Of a stretch of DNA of 64,000 nucleotides, positions 36,517 through 45,969 are shown piece by piece. This DNA comes from an uncultured Flavobacteriaceae bacterium (GTDB taxonomy: Bacteria > Bacteroidota > Bacteroidia > Flavobacteriales > Flavobacteriaceae). Location of the stretch: positions 156,473 through 220,472 of the forward strand of contig CANMLX010000003.1 of the NCBI GenBank assembly GCA_947498845.1, read 5' to 3'. A program made the position numbers and the translations under genes. The notes beneath the pieces are model-generated. The model worked only from the letters and a program-made list of their open reading frames with translations. It was not told the origin of the DNA and searched no databases. How positions within the stretch are numbered: position 1 is the first letter of the stretch; the number at the start of each line of letters is the position of its first letter.

Positions 36517-37503
36517 TTACATATCTAATAAATAAGCAAAGATTAGTGGCGCAACTATAGTAGCATCACTCTCAATAATAAACTTTGGTGTATTTACATC
36601 TAATTTACCCCAAGTAATCTTTTCATTTGGCACTGCCCCAGAATACGATCCATAACTGGTTGTTGAGTCACTTATTTGGCAGAAGTAACTCCAAAACGGT
36701 GTATCTGTTCGTTCCATATCTTGATATAACATGGGCACTACACAAATTGGAAAGTCTCCAGCAATACCTCCGCCTATTTGAAAAAAGCCTATACCATTGG
36801 ATGAGTTTTCTGTGTACCAATCTGCTAAAAATGTCATATACTCTATTCCTGATTTCATAGTGCTTGCTTTTAAATCTCCTTTAAGTACATAACTTGCAAA
36901 AATGTTTCCCATAGTACTATCTTCCCAACCAGGACATACCATAGGTAAGTTTTTTTCTGCCGCTGCATACATCCAGGAATCTTTTAAATCTATTTCGTAG
37001 TATGCTTCTAAAACACCAGACAACAACAACTTATACATATATTCATGAGGGAGGTAGCGTTCTCCTTTATCATTAGCTTCTTTCCATATAGCATAAATAT
37101 GTTTTTGCAACCTCCTAAAGGCTTCTTCTTCAGGAATACACGTATCTGTTACTCTATTTAGTCCTTGATCTAATAAATACCGCTCTTGCTGCGGTGTTAA
37201 ATCTCTATAATTGGGCACACGTTTGTAATGTGAATGTGCTACCAAATTCATAATGTCTTCTTCTAGGTTTGCTCCAGTACATGATATAATATGGACTTTA
37301 TCCTGACGTATCATTTCTGCAAAAATCTTCCCCAGCTCTGCAGTACTCATTGCTCCTGCCAGAGACACCAACATTTTAGAACCTTTTTTTAACTGTTTTT
37401 CGTAAGCTTTAGCTGCATCTACCAAAGTTGCTGCATTAAAATGCAAGAAATACGCTTCTATAAAGTTAGTTATTGCTCCTCTAGTATTCATATTCATCGT
37501 CAT
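36517..37503 (-). CDS. Deoxyhypusine synthase-like protein (probable polyamine aminobutyl/aminopropyl transferase)
   Basis: Protein of 328 residues with the deoxyhypusine synthase fold: LVSLAGAMSTAELGKIFAEMIRQDKVHIISCTGANLEEDI, VCPGWEDSTMGNIFA, FFQIGGGIAGDFPICVVPML, and the catalytic Lys (about K300) in EKITWGKLD. Bacteria lack the eIF5A target, and bacterial homologues next to polyamine genes have been linked to making polyamines such as homospermidine. Here it overlaps the agmatinase gene by 23 bp and follows arginine decarboxylase, so a role in turning putrescine or agmatine into a triamine is the best inference. Several Met codons (positions 1, 3, 5) could start translation. Confidence 0.85.
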   Translation of the reverse strand: MTMNMNTRGAITNFIEAYFLHFNAATLVDAAKAYEKQLKKGSKMLVSLAGAMSTAELGKIFAEMIRQDKVHIISCTGANLEEDIMNLVAHSHYKRVPNYRDLTPQQERYLLDQGLNRVTDTCIPEEEAFRRLQKHIYAIWKEANDKGERYLPHEYMYKLLLSGVLEAYYEIDLKDSWMYAAAEKNLPMVCPGWEDSTMGNIFASYVLKGDLKASTMKSGIEYMTFLADWYTENSSNGIGFFQIGGGIAGDFPICVVPMLYQDMERTDTPFWSYFCQISDSTTSYGSYSGAVPNEKITWGKLDVNTPKFIIESDATIVAPLIFAYLLDM

Positions 37504-38434
37504 AATTTTTCATCGTATTATTTAACTTGCTTGCTTCTTTATTTTTATAGGTCAATTCGTAATCGTCATCACTTTCTGTGACTTGAAACTTATAGCCAAG
37601 CATCTTATAGTATAATTTTGCTGCTAGAAAATCTGATGATTTCTCGTTTTCGTTAGGGCACAGTTCTACAATATCAAAACCTACCACATTTTTTTCTTCA
37701 AAGACTTGTTTTAAAAAACCTAGCGTTTCATACCAAAATAGACCTCCAGGTTCTGGTGTTCCTGTACTTGGCAATATGGATGGGTCAAAAGCATCTAAAT
37801 CGAAGGTTATAAAAACATTCTCGGTCATTTGGTCTATTGCCGATTCCATCCATGAATCGTCTATTACCATGTCATGCGCAAAATAGGTTTTATCTAAATC
37901 CATTACAGATTTTTCTTTAATATCCATAGAACGAATCCCGACCTGAATTAAATTGGTCTCTTGACTCGCTTCATAAACGGCACAAGCATGATTGCATGAA
38001 CTTCCTTCGTAGGATTGTCGTAAATCGGCATGGGCATCTATATGCAACACTGTTAAATTATTAAACGCCTCATTAAAAGCTCTAATAGTGCCTATGGATA
38101 TTGAATGCTCACCTCCAAAAATAGTAACAAACTTATTTTTCTTTATATAACTTTTAACCACTTGACGAACTGCTTCTACCATGTTTTCAGGAGAATCATG
38201 CTCTGTCACGGCATCTGTTAAGTAAATACCTTCCTTATACACTTCTGTATCTGTTTCTATATCATAAAGCTCCATGTTCTCTGAAGCTTCCAAAAAAGCT
38301 TCTGGACCTTTATCTGCTCCTTTTTGCCATGTACTTGTGCCATCATAGGGAACAGGAATCAAAACAATTTTTGCTTTTTCTAATTTTGCATATTCTTCTG
38401 GTATACCAGCGTAAGTTTTAGTTTTAGTTTTCAT
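37481..38434 (-). CDS. speB: Agmatinase / ureohydrolase
   Basis: Manganese ureohydrolase of 317 residues that should split agmatine into putrescine and urea. Metal-binding motifs are complete: FGGEHSIS, LHIDAHADLR, and FITFDLDAFDPSILPSTGTPEPGG. It starts 2 bp after the arginine decarboxylase gene, and its end overlaps the deoxyhypusine-synthase-like gene, giving a compact three-gene polyamine operon. Confidence 0.93.
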   Translation of the reverse strand: MKTKTKTYAGIPEEYAKLEKAKIVLIPVPYDGTSTWQKGADKGPEAFLEASENMELYDIETDTEVYKEGIYLTDAVTEHDSPENMVEAVRQVVKSYIKKNKFVTIFGGEHSISIGTIRAFNEAFNNLTVLHIDAHADLRQSYEGSSCNHACAVYEASQETNLIQVGIRSMDIKEKSVMDLDKTYFAHDMVIDDSWMESAIDQMTENVFITFDLDAFDPSILPSTGTPEPGGLFWYETLGFLKQVFEEKNVVGFDIVELCPNENEKSSDFLAAKLYYKMLGYKFQVTESDDDYELTYKNKEASKLNNTMKNYDDEYEY

Positions 38435-38435
38435 T

Positions 38436-39896
38436 TTATTTACCTGATAATTGTAAATTGTTTACTGTTGCTATTTTATTATTTTCTTCTATCAAAGACT
38501 CATTTTTGTAACCTAATATTTCTAGCAAATCTTCGCTTTTCTGCTGTTCTTTAAAAAGTGTAGTAATAATGTTTCCTTGCTCATCTTTATCAATTAAAAT
38601 ATGCTTCGGGCTAGGTATTAAGCAATGTTGTAATCCTCCAAAACCTCCAATAGTTTCTTGGTAAGCACCTGTATTAAAAAAGCCAACATATAAGGATTCA
38701 TTCTTGTCGAATTTTGGCAAATAAATAGCATTGATGTGCTGTTCACTATTGTAGTAATCGTCACTATCACAAGTTAACCCTCCCAATAGCACGCGCTCAT
38801 AAGCACTACTCCACCTATTGATTGGCAGCATTACAAAACGTTTATTTATAGCCCATGTATCTGGAAGTGTGGTAATAAATGACGAGTTGATCATGTTCCA
38901 TTTTTCTCTATCATTTTGTTGTTTTTGGTAAAGTATCTCATAAATAGCTCCACCGCTTTCGCCAACGGTAAAGCTTCCAAATTCGGTAAATATGTTTGGA
39001 ACATCTACACCTTCTTCTTCACAAGTAAGTTTGATTTGATTTATGATTTCATCTACCATATACTCATAATCAAAATCAAAAGCTAATGAGTTTTTTATTG
39101 GGAATCCGCCTCCTATATTCAAACTGTCTAATGTGGGACAAATCTTTTTTAAACTAGTATATACTTTTAAACATTTTAAAAGCTCATTCCAATAGTATGC
39201 ATTATCTCTTATACCTGTATTGATAAAGAAATGAAGCATTTTTAGCTGTACTTTAGAATTATCTTTTATCTGCTTATTGTAGAATGGTACAATGTTTTTA
39301 TATCCTATACCTAAACGTGAGGTGTAAAACTCAAATTTTGGCTCTTCTTCTGATGCTATTCTAATACCAATATTAAAATTGCCTTCGATCTCATTAGATA
39401 AAAGATTTATTTCTTCATAATTATCTATTATGGGAATGCAGTTTTGATGACCATTGTTTACTAATCGCGCAATATTGGTGATGTATTGTTCCCTTTTAAA
39501 GCCATTACATATAACATAGGTGTCTTTATTTATTTTACCTGTTCGCCTTAAATTCTCAACAATATCAATATCAAAAGCCGATGATGTTTCTATATGAATG
39601 TTATTTTTTAACGCTTCATCTAAAATATGTTTGAAATGAGAACTTTTGGTACAGTAACAATAATTGTAACTGCCTTGGTAATTATGTTTTTTAAACGCCA
39701 TTTCAAACCACTTTTTTGCTCTATTAATATTATTTGATATTTGTGGCAAATAGGTGAATTTTAACGGTGCTCCATAAACTTCTACTAGTTTGTTTAAGTC
39801 TATATCGTGGAAAAATAGTTGATCTTCCTCTAAATTAAATTCAGGCTGAGGAAAATCAAATGTTTGATTGATTAAATCAACATACTTCGTATTCAT
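38436..39896 (-). CDS. speA: Arginine decarboxylase (alanine-racemase fold)
   Basis: PLP enzyme of 486 residues of the fold-III decarboxylase family. The PLP Lys is in NYCYCTKSSHFKHIL, the Gly-rich phosphate loop in LDSLNIGGGFPIKNS, and EFGSFTVGESGGAIYEILYQK plus GLTCDSDD (substrate-side Cys-Asp) follow. It is shorter than the ~630-residue SpeA of E. coli; shorter forms are usual in Flavobacteriia. First gene of the polyamine operon, which supports arginine rather than diaminopimelate as substrate. Confidence 0.88.
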   Translation of the reverse strand: MNTKYVDLINQTFDFPQPEFNLEEDQLFFHDIDLNKLVEVYGAPLKFTYLPQISNNINRAKKWFEMAFKKHNYQGSYNYCYCTKSSHFKHILDEALKNNIHIETSSAFDIDIVENLRRTGKINKDTYVICNGFKREQYITNIARLVNNGHQNCIPIIDNYEEINLLSNEIEGNFNIGIRIASEEEPKFEFYTSRLGIGYKNIVPFYNKQIKDNSKVQLKMLHFFINTGIRDNAYYWNELLKCLKVYTSLKKICPTLDSLNIGGGFPIKNSLAFDFDYEYMVDEIINQIKLTCEEEGVDVPNIFTEFGSFTVGESGGAIYEILYQKQQNDREKWNMINSSFITTLPDTWAINKRFVMLPINRWSSAYERVLLGGLTCDSDDYYNSEQHINAIYLPKFDKNESLYVGFFNTGAYQETIGGFGGLQHCLIPSPKHILIDKDEQGNIITTLFKEQQKSEDLLEILGYKNESLIEENNKIATVNNLQLSGK

Positions 39897-40373
39897 TTTA
39901 AGATTTTTTAAAAATTATTAGAATTTAGGGCATAACAAAAACGCCCTCATAATGGAAAGACTAATACCTTTTATCAAATCATAATTTGATATTGCGTTTT
40001 TGGGATAAAACACAATTTATACTGCGTAGAAAAAAATCTAATAGCGGAAGTTAGCTCTAAATTTCGGATACTTACACCATAAGCTGCTTTTGAATTTGAC
40101 TTCCTAATTTCCAAAAGCCCGAACGTAAAAACAGTTTTCACTTTGTTCAGCTAAAAGCTCCTATGATAAAAGCTTTATAATACAAATGAAATACAAAAAA
40201 TTGAATAAAAAAATAATTTTCAAAAATTATATCCAGTCAATTTCATTTTAACGATTGTTTCTTACTTATAATTAGTAATCTCTAGATAAAAATCGTTTTT
40301 AATATTCTTGAATTCCATCATTAAGAAGGACTAGAAAGACATTAAACACTAACTCCAATAAATCTCAAGAATA
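39897..40373. other. Gene-free leader region of the polyamine operon
   Basis: This 477-bp gap contains no convincing gene. ATCAAAT (39973-39979) and ATTTGAT (39984-39990) form a small hairpin about 80 bp upstream of the arginine decarboxylase start. The rest is AT-rich. The promoter of the polyamine operon must lie here; the length leaves room for leader-based control, but I cannot identify a known riboswitch. Confidence 0.45.
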
Positions 40374-41924
40374 TTACTTTTCTGCCAAATTCTTTTGAAA
40401 CTTATCTCTAATAATTTCACCTATTGGTCTATTTTCAATCTTCGATTCTAGCCAGGAAATTATATCTAAATACAAGAAAGCACGACTTTGGTAAGGATCA
40501 TCTTCAAACTCCTTTAACTTTTTATGCAGTTTAGTAAACTCCCCTTTTACTTCATGAGGGTAAATATCACCTAAGCCACGTAAAAACTTAATAAACTCCT
40601 TTTGTACTTCGTATAAATCTTCCATTTTAATTAAGAATTTATACGTACTTTTTATTAAAACATCTAGATTGTAATCCAGACCAGCTTCGTAGTGCGCCAC
40701 TAAATTTAAAATTCTGGAGAAGCACAATAAATCTTCTCGCATTTGCAGTGATTTATTACTAATTATCTTTTCTAAAAACTGGATACACCCTTTGTTATCT
40801 CCAGCCCCAAAATACATACTGGCGATCTTATAATAAAACACCATAACATGATGTTCGTCTATTCTGTTCTTGTACACCTGTAAATGTGTTAAAACTTCGT
40901 CTACCAAAGGTAAACCCTCAACAAAACTCCCTTCCATAAAATGAAGGTTAAACTTGTTATTGTAGACATAAAGAAATCTTAAACCATCAATATTATCATC
41001 TACAGGAAATGATTTATCATTGGTTATCTCTTCTAATTGTTGCAAGGTTTGTTTAAACTTATCATAACGCCTTAGGTAATACAAACTTTCCAGTAAGTAA
41101 TGATTTCCTCTTAAGAAAAAAACAGGGTTTAAAGCTATCATCTGTTTGTTTTCAAAAAATAAATCAACCCATTTTAAAGCATATTTATAACACGATAAAA
41201 AATCGTGTGTTAAAAAACTATACCATAAATGTGCTTTATAGAGCCATAATTTTTCCCGAAAGCCTAGTGTGTTAATATCATATTTTGGGAGTCTTGCTTT
41301 AAAATAATCGGTAACTCGTTTTGTTTCTTCTTCATTTTTTACATAACCCGTTTTTAAAAACAAACCATACAATTGCAACGATAAATTAGACAACTTACTT
41401 GCCAATACATTTTGCTTGCTTAAATCTTTGGCCTGTATTGTTAATTCATCTGCCCTATTACTTAAACTTCTGGTTATATATTGAGACTCTATTACTTTTT
41501 CGAGTTCAACAATTTCGTATGCTGCATTTTTTTCTTGGTTAACAATAGCCAGGTTTTTTGCTTTATCTAATATTTTTAAACTTTGCTTATAAAGGCCTTT
41601 ATGGTATAAAATTGTAGCAAAATCAAGTTGCTCACGTATTTGCACTCTTATATCCTGATGGGAAGGGTTTAACCTTAAACTAATAAGTATTTGCTTGTAC
41701 AAGTGCGCTTTTAAGTTAGACAACTGCTGTTTCTTTACGATGCCTTTTTTAAGTATGACAGCCTCGTCGTAAACAGAAAGTTTATCTAAAACATTAAAAA
41801 GCATTAAAAATTTGGAGTCTTCATTTACGCCCAAACGACCAACATACAACTTAAATTGGCGTTTTTCTGACTTAGACAACGACTTTACCAAAACAAACAA
41901 ATTATCTTTTTGTTCTTTTGTCAT
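40374..41924 (-). CDS. Conserved hypothetical helical-repeat protein
   Basis: Cytoplasmic protein of 516 residues, no signal peptide or membrane segment. The start MTKEQKDNLFVLVKSLSKSEKRQFKLYVGRLG is followed by predicted helix pairs (YHKGLYKQSLKILDKAKNLA, YYLRRYDKFKQTLQQLEEI, FSRILNLVAHYEAG), suggesting TPR-like solenoid repeats. I recall homologues in many Bacteroidota but no function. It is divergent from leuA. Confidence 0.75.
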   Translation of the reverse strand: MTKEQKDNLFVLVKSLSKSEKRQFKLYVGRLGVNEDSKFLMLFNVLDKLSVYDEAVILKKGIVKKQQLSNLKAHLYKQILISLRLNPSHQDIRVQIREQLDFATILYHKGLYKQSLKILDKAKNLAIVNQEKNAAYEIVELEKVIESQYITRSLSNRADELTIQAKDLSKQNVLASKLSNLSLQLYGLFLKTGYVKNEEETKRVTDYFKARLPKYDINTLGFREKLWLYKAHLWYSFLTHDFLSCYKYALKWVDLFFENKQMIALNPVFFLRGNHYLLESLYYLRRYDKFKQTLQQLEEITNDKSFPVDDNIDGLRFLYVYNNKFNLHFMEGSFVEGLPLVDEVLTHLQVYKNRIDEHHVMVFYYKIASMYFGAGDNKGCIQFLEKIISNKSLQMREDLLCFSRILNLVAHYEAGLDYNLDVLIKSTYKFLIKMEDLYEVQKEFIKFLRGLGDIYPHEVKGEFTKLHKKLKEFEDDPYQSRAFLYLDIISWLESKIENRPIGEIIRDKFQKNLAEK

Positions 41925-42073
41925 AGTTATAAAAACAAATTTAAAAAACTGAAAAACAACAGTTTAACACCATGTCAACAAAGTTAAACATCGTAAAAAA
42001 AAGCTTTAATACTTATCTTTTAAGAAACCAAAATATACATTCGTATAACAATAAGAAAATATATTCTAAAGAA

Positions 42074-43249
42074 ATGTCTGATAATCACGTTCAAATTTTT
42101 GATACTACGCTTCGAGATGGAGAGCAAGTTCCTGGTTGTAAACTAAATACAAAACAGAAATTAATTATTGCTGAACAACTCGATAGTTTAGGTGTTGACA
42201 TTATTGAGGCAGGTTTCCCTGTGTCTAGTCCAGGCGATTTTAAATCTGTTGAGGAAATATCCAAACTAGTTAAAAACGCTACAGTTTGTGGATTAACCAG
42301 ATCTGTTGAAAATGATATAAAGGTTGCTGCCGAAGCTCTAAAGTATGCAAAAACCCCAAGAATCCATACAGGTATTGGTACTTCAGAATCTCATATAAAA
42401 TTTAAATTTAAATCCACGCAAGAAGCTATTATTGAGCGTGCTGTAAAAGCAGTAAGTTACGCCAAATCTTTTGTTGAAGATGTAGAGTTTTATGCAGAAG
42501 ATGCTGGTAGAACAGATAACGAATATTTAGCACGAGTATGCGAAGCTGTGATTAAAGCAGGCGCTACTGTACTTAACATTCCTGATACTACTGGGTATTG
42601 CTTACCAAGTGAGTATGGGGCAAAAATTAAATATTTAAAAGAAAACGTAAAAGGTATAGATAAAGCCATTTTATCTTGCCATTGCCATAACGACTTAGGT
42701 TTAGCTACAGCGAACTCTATTGAGGGTGTTATTAATGGTGCTAGACAAATAGAATGTACCATAAATGGGATAGGTGAACGTGCTGGAAACACAGCATTGG
42801 AAGAAGTGGTTATGATACTAAAACAGCACCCTTATTTAAATTTAGATACCAAAATCCAAACCGAAATGCTATATGGCATTAGTCAACTTGTTTCAGATAA
42901 CATGGGCATATACACACAACCTAACAAGGCTATAGTTGGCGCCAATGCTTTTGCACACAGTTCTGGTATTCACCAAGATGGTGTGATTAAAAACCGTGAA
43001 ACTTACGAAATTATAGACCCTAAAGATGTAGGTGTAACCGAATCTGCTATTGTATTAACCGCAAGAAGTGGTCGTGCTGCTCTTGCTTACAGAGCAAAAA
43101 ATTTGGGTTACGAATTAACCAAACTACAGCTGGATGATGTATATCCTATCTTTTTAAGTTTTGCAGACAAAAAGAAAGAAATTATAGATAGTGACATTCA
43201 TGAGATTATTGGGTCTAGTAAATACAATAAAGAAATTACATCGTCTTAG
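42074..43249 (+). CDS. leuA: 2-isopropylmalate synthase, short form
   Basis: Condenses acetyl-CoA and 2-ketoisovalerate in leucine synthesis. Core motifs: [19 protein letters not shown] (metal and catalytic Arg), [32 protein letters not shown] (HxH metal site), [15 protein letters not shown], and [10 protein letters not shown]. From the ATG at 42074 it has 391 residues and lacks the C-terminal leucine-binding regulatory domain of classical 510-residue LeuA. The frame is open back to an ATG at 41972, but the extra 34 residues are not typical of the family and that start would leave only 47 bp to the divergent gene. Followed 3 bp later by leuB. Confidence 0.93.
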   Translation: MSDNHVQIFDTTLRDGEQVPGCKLNTKQKLIIAEQLDSLGVDIIEAGFPVSSPGDFKSVEEISKLVKNATVCGLTRSVENDIKVAAEALKYAKTPRIHTGIGTSESHIKFKFKSTQEAIIERAVKAVSYAKSFVEDVEFYAEDAGRTDNEYLARVCEAVIKAGATVLNIPDTTGYCLPSEYGAKIKYLKENVKGIDKAILSCHCHNDLGLATANSIEGVINGARQIECTINGIGERAGNTALEEVVMILKQHPYLNLDTKIQTEMLYGISQLVSDNMGIYTQPNKAIVGANAFAHSSGIHQDGVIKNRETYEIIDPKDVGVTESAIVLTARSGRAALAYRAKNLGYELTKLQLDDVYPIFLSFADKKKEIIDSDIHEIIGSSKYNKEITSS

Positions 43250-43252
43250 AAA

Positions 43253-44371
43253 ATGAAATTAAATATAGCCATATTACCCGGAGACGGTATAGGACCTGAA
43301 GTAATTGCAGAAGCAGTTAAGGTACTTAAGGCTATAGCAATTGAATTTGAACATACATTTAATTTTAACTATGGTATTATAGGTGCTGCTGCTATAGAAA
43401 AAACGCAAAACCCTTTACCAGAAGAAACTATAGAGCTATGTAAAAACTCAGATGCTGTGTTATTTGGGGCCATAGGCGATACTGCATATGACATTGATCC
43501 AAACGCTAAAATACGTCCAGAACAAGGCCTTTTAGGCATAAGAAAAGCTCTTGAATTACACACAAATATTAGACCTGTAGTTGCTTATGATGATTTACTC
43601 AATAAATCCTCTCTAAAAGTAAAACAAATAAAAGGCGCTAATATTGTTATTTATCGTGAACTTACTGGTGGCATTTACTTTGGTGAAAAAAAGCTTAGTA
43701 AAGATGGTAATACCGCCTCAGATGTTTGTGAATATCACAGATACGAAATAGAGCGTATTGCGCATGCTGCTTTTAAAGCTGCAGAATCCAGAAAACAAAA
43801 GTTAACATTAGTAGATAAAGCTAATGTATTGGAAAGCTCTAGACTTTGGAGACGTGTAGTCCAAGATATTGCCCAACACTATCCTAAAGTCGCACTAGAC
43901 TATATGTTTATAGACAATGCCGCTATGGAACTTATTATAAACCCAAAACAATTTGATGTTATTTTAACCGAAAATATGTTTGGTGATATTTTATCTGAAG
44001 AAGCTAGTGTTATTGTAGGATCTATTGGTCTATTAGCCTCTTCTTCTATTGGGGACAAGTATGCTATGTTCGAACCAATTCATGGCGCTTACTCTAAAGC
44101 AAAAAATAAAGGCATTGCAAATCCTATAGCATCTATTCTATCTGCAGCTATGTTATTAGATCATTTTAATTTGTTTGACGAAGCGACTTTAATCCGTGAT
44201 GCTGTAGACAAATCTTTAAATCTACATATTACCACACCAGATTTAAACACAAAATACGACAATATTTCAACAAGTAAAGTTGGCGATTTTATAGAGGATT
44301 TTATTAATAATCCCGAAGAAACCAACCTCAACTTTACTAATATACATTTAGGACAATCCACAATCATTTAA
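43253..44371 (+). CDS. leuB: 3-isopropylmalate dehydrogenase
   Basis: NAD-dependent oxidative decarboxylase of 372 residues in leucine synthesis. Motifs: IAILPGDGIGPEVIAEAVKVL, LLGIRKALELHTNIRP, RELTGGIYFG, TLVDKANVLESSRLWR, and NMFGDILSEEASVIVGSIGLL. It follows leuA by 3 bp and is closed by a terminator at about 44422. The isopropylmalate isomerase genes leuC and leuD are not in the window, so the pathway is split or they lie elsewhere. Confidence 0.97.
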   Translation: MKLNIAILPGDGIGPEVIAEAVKVLKAIAIEFEHTFNFNYGIIGAAAIEKTQNPLPEETIELCKNSDAVLFGAIGDTAYDIDPNAKIRPEQGLLGIRKALELHTNIRPVVAYDDLLNKSSLKVKQIKGANIVIYRELTGGIYFGEKKLSKDGNTASDVCEYHRYEIERIAHAAFKAAESRKQKLTLVDKANVLESSRLWRRVVQDIAQHYPKVALDYMFIDNAAMELIINPKQFDVILTENMFGDILSEEASVIVGSIGLLASSSIGDKYAMFEPIHGAYSKAKNKGIANPIASILSAAMLLDHFNLFDEATLIRDAVDKSLNLHITTPDLNTKYDNISTSKVGDFIEDFINNPEETNLNFTNIHLGQSTII

Positions 44372-44421
44372 TTATTTGAATTAGTCACCAAAAAATAATG
44401 AGTAATTGTCCGATAAAGAGG

Positions 44422-44458
44422 TCGTCTAGAAAGTAATTTTAGGCGATTTTTTTTTATT
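44422..44458 (+). terminator. Terminator of leuAB
   Basis: TCGTCTA and TAGGCGA pair (one G-U) around an 11-nt loop and run into nine or more T on the plus strand, about 50 bp after the leuB stop. Confidence 0.75.
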
Positions 44459-44574
44459 ATATCTTATACCATCACGTTGTGTTTCATACCCCACAGCCGC
44501 ATATTTTAGTACTTTCGGTTTTTACTAAAAGATAAATCCAACGCTTGAATTGAATATTTGATGAAAAACATTTA

Positions 44575-44597
44575 GATTTGTCAAAAAATGACAAGTC
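44575..44597. promoter_or_regulatory. Inverted repeat over the start of the R-M controller gene
   Basis: GATTTGTC (44575-44582) and GACAAGTC (44590-44597) match at 7 of 8 positions around AAAAAAT. The repeat covers the first ATG (44588) of the HTH gene and ends 3 bp before the second in-frame ATG (44600). This is the type of site that controller proteins of restriction-modification systems bind. Confidence 0.55.
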
Positions 44598-44920
44598 TTA
44601 TGAAAACCACTTTTGGAGAATACATCCGACTTTTACGAAACAAAAACGAATTGACTTTAACTCAACTAGCAGCCAAATTGAATTTAGATTCAGCAAATTT
44701 GAGCAAAATCGAAAATGGAAAGCGTGATTTTGATGAAAAACGCTTACCAAAACTTGCAAAAATATTCAAGCTCAATCTTACGGAATTACGAAATGAATAT
44801 GTAACTGATCAAATTGGAAAACATATTTATGAAACCAATTGCACAAAGCAACTTTTACAAGTTGCTGAGGAAAAAGCTGAATACAGAAGAGCATTAAATA
44901 AATCACTTCAAACACAATAA
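44588..44920 (+). CDS. XRE-family HTH controller of the restriction-modification system
   Basis: DNA-binding protein of 110 residues. The HTH is [49 protein letters not shown], followed by a C-terminal helical part. It ends 2 bp before the methyltransferase gene and resembles C proteins that time restriction gene expression. An inverted repeat overlaps the first ATG; if that repeat is an operator or leader, the true start may be ATG 44600 (106 residues). Confidence 0.88.
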   Translation: MTSLMKTTFGEYIRLLRNKNELTLTQLAAKLNLDSANLSKIENGKRDFDEKRLPKLAKIFKLNLTELRNEYVTDQIGKHIYETNCTKQLLQVAEEKAEYRRALNKSLQTQ

Positions 44921-44922
44921 AT

Positions 44923-45966
44923 ATGAATGTAGTATCATTTTTCGCAGGAGCAGGCGGATTGGATTTAGGATTTGAAAAAGCAGGATTTAATGTTGTTTGG
45001 GCAAACGAATATGACAAAGATATTTGGGAAACTTACGAGAAAAATCATAAAAATACGACACTTGACAGACGAAGTATAGTCGATATAAAATCTGAAGAAG
45101 TTCCAGAATGTGATGGAATTATAGGCGGCCCACCTTGCCAAAGCTGGAGTGAAGCTGGTTCATTACGTGGAATAAATGATAAAAGAGGGCAATTGTTTTA
45201 TGACTTTATCCGAATATTAGAGGCTAAACAGCCAAAATTCTTTCTTGCCGAAAATGTGAGTGGGATGTTATTGGAAAGACATAGCAAAGCTTTAAAAAAC
45301 ATTAAAGAAATGTTTAAAAATGCTGGCTATAGATTATCTTTCAAATTATTGAATGCATCAGACTTTGATGTACCTCAAGATAGAAAACGAGTATTTTTCG
45401 TTGGCATTCGAGAAGACCTAGATTTTGAGTTTCAGTTTCCAAAACCATTAAAGGACAAAGTAACTCTTAAGCAAAAAATAGCTGATTTAAAAGATAATGT
45501 AGTTCCTGCAAAAGAAGGAAACAAAACAAACAAAGAGAATTGTAAAATACCAAATCATGAATATATGATTGGTGGCTTTTCTTCAATGTTTATGTCAAGA
45601 AATAGAGTAAGAAGTTGGGACGAACAATCATTTACAATTCAAGCAGGAGGAAGACACGCACCAATTCATCCGCAAGCACCAAAAATGAAATTCATTGAAC
45701 AAAACATTCGTGTATTTGTTCCAGGGAAAGAATATTTGTATCGTAGATTAAGTGTTAGAGAATGTGCAAGAATTCAAACTTTCCCAAACAATTTCATCTT
45801 CCATTACAACCATATTGCTGCTGGATATAAGATGATAGGAAATGCAGTTCCTGTAAACCTAGCGAAACATATTGCCATAAATATTAAATCGCAAATTGAG
45901 AATGCAGAAAAAAAATCAAAACGAGTTACCAAGAAAAAATTGGAATTAGAAAATACATTTTCATAA
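44923..45966 (+). CDS. DNA cytosine-5 methyltransferase, HaeIII-like (predicted GGCC)
   Basis: C5 methyltransferase of 347 residues. Motif [18 protein letters not shown], motif [19 protein letters not shown] with the catalytic Cys, motif VI ENVSG, motif [14 protein letters not shown], target-recognition region [28 protein letters not shown], and motif [14 protein letters not shown]. The target-recognition region closely resembles M.HaeIII as I remember it, so methylation within GGCC is predicted. The nuclease gene follows 3 bp later. Confidence 0.95.
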   Translation: MNVVSFFAGAGGLDLGFEKAGFNVVWANEYDKDIWETYEKNHKNTTLDRRSIVDIKSEEVPECDGIIGGPPCQSWSEAGSLRGINDKRGQLFYDFIRILEAKQPKFFLAENVSGMLLERHSKALKNIKEMFKNAGYRLSFKLLNASDFDVPQDRKRVFFVGIREDLDFEFQFPKPLKDKVTLKQKIADLKDNVVPAKEGNKTNKENCKIPNHEYMIGGFSSMFMSRNRVRSWDEQSFTIQAGGRHAPIHPQAPKMKFIEQNIRVFVPGKEYLYRRLSVRECARIQTFPNNFIFHYNHIAAGYKMIGNAVPVNLAKHIAINIKSQIENAEKKSKRVTKKKLELENTFS

Positions 45967-45969
45967 TTT

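Noticed and set aside
39961..40250. Polyamine-responsive riboswitch or structured leader before arginine decarboxylase
   Set aside because: Only one short hairpin (ATCAAAT/ATTTGAT) is visible and no known RNA consensus matches.
44460..44560. Possible second attC-like or cassette boundary left of the R-M genes
   Set aside because: No paired arms comparable with those at 46999/47027 were found; only a vague resemblance to intergenic islet sequence.
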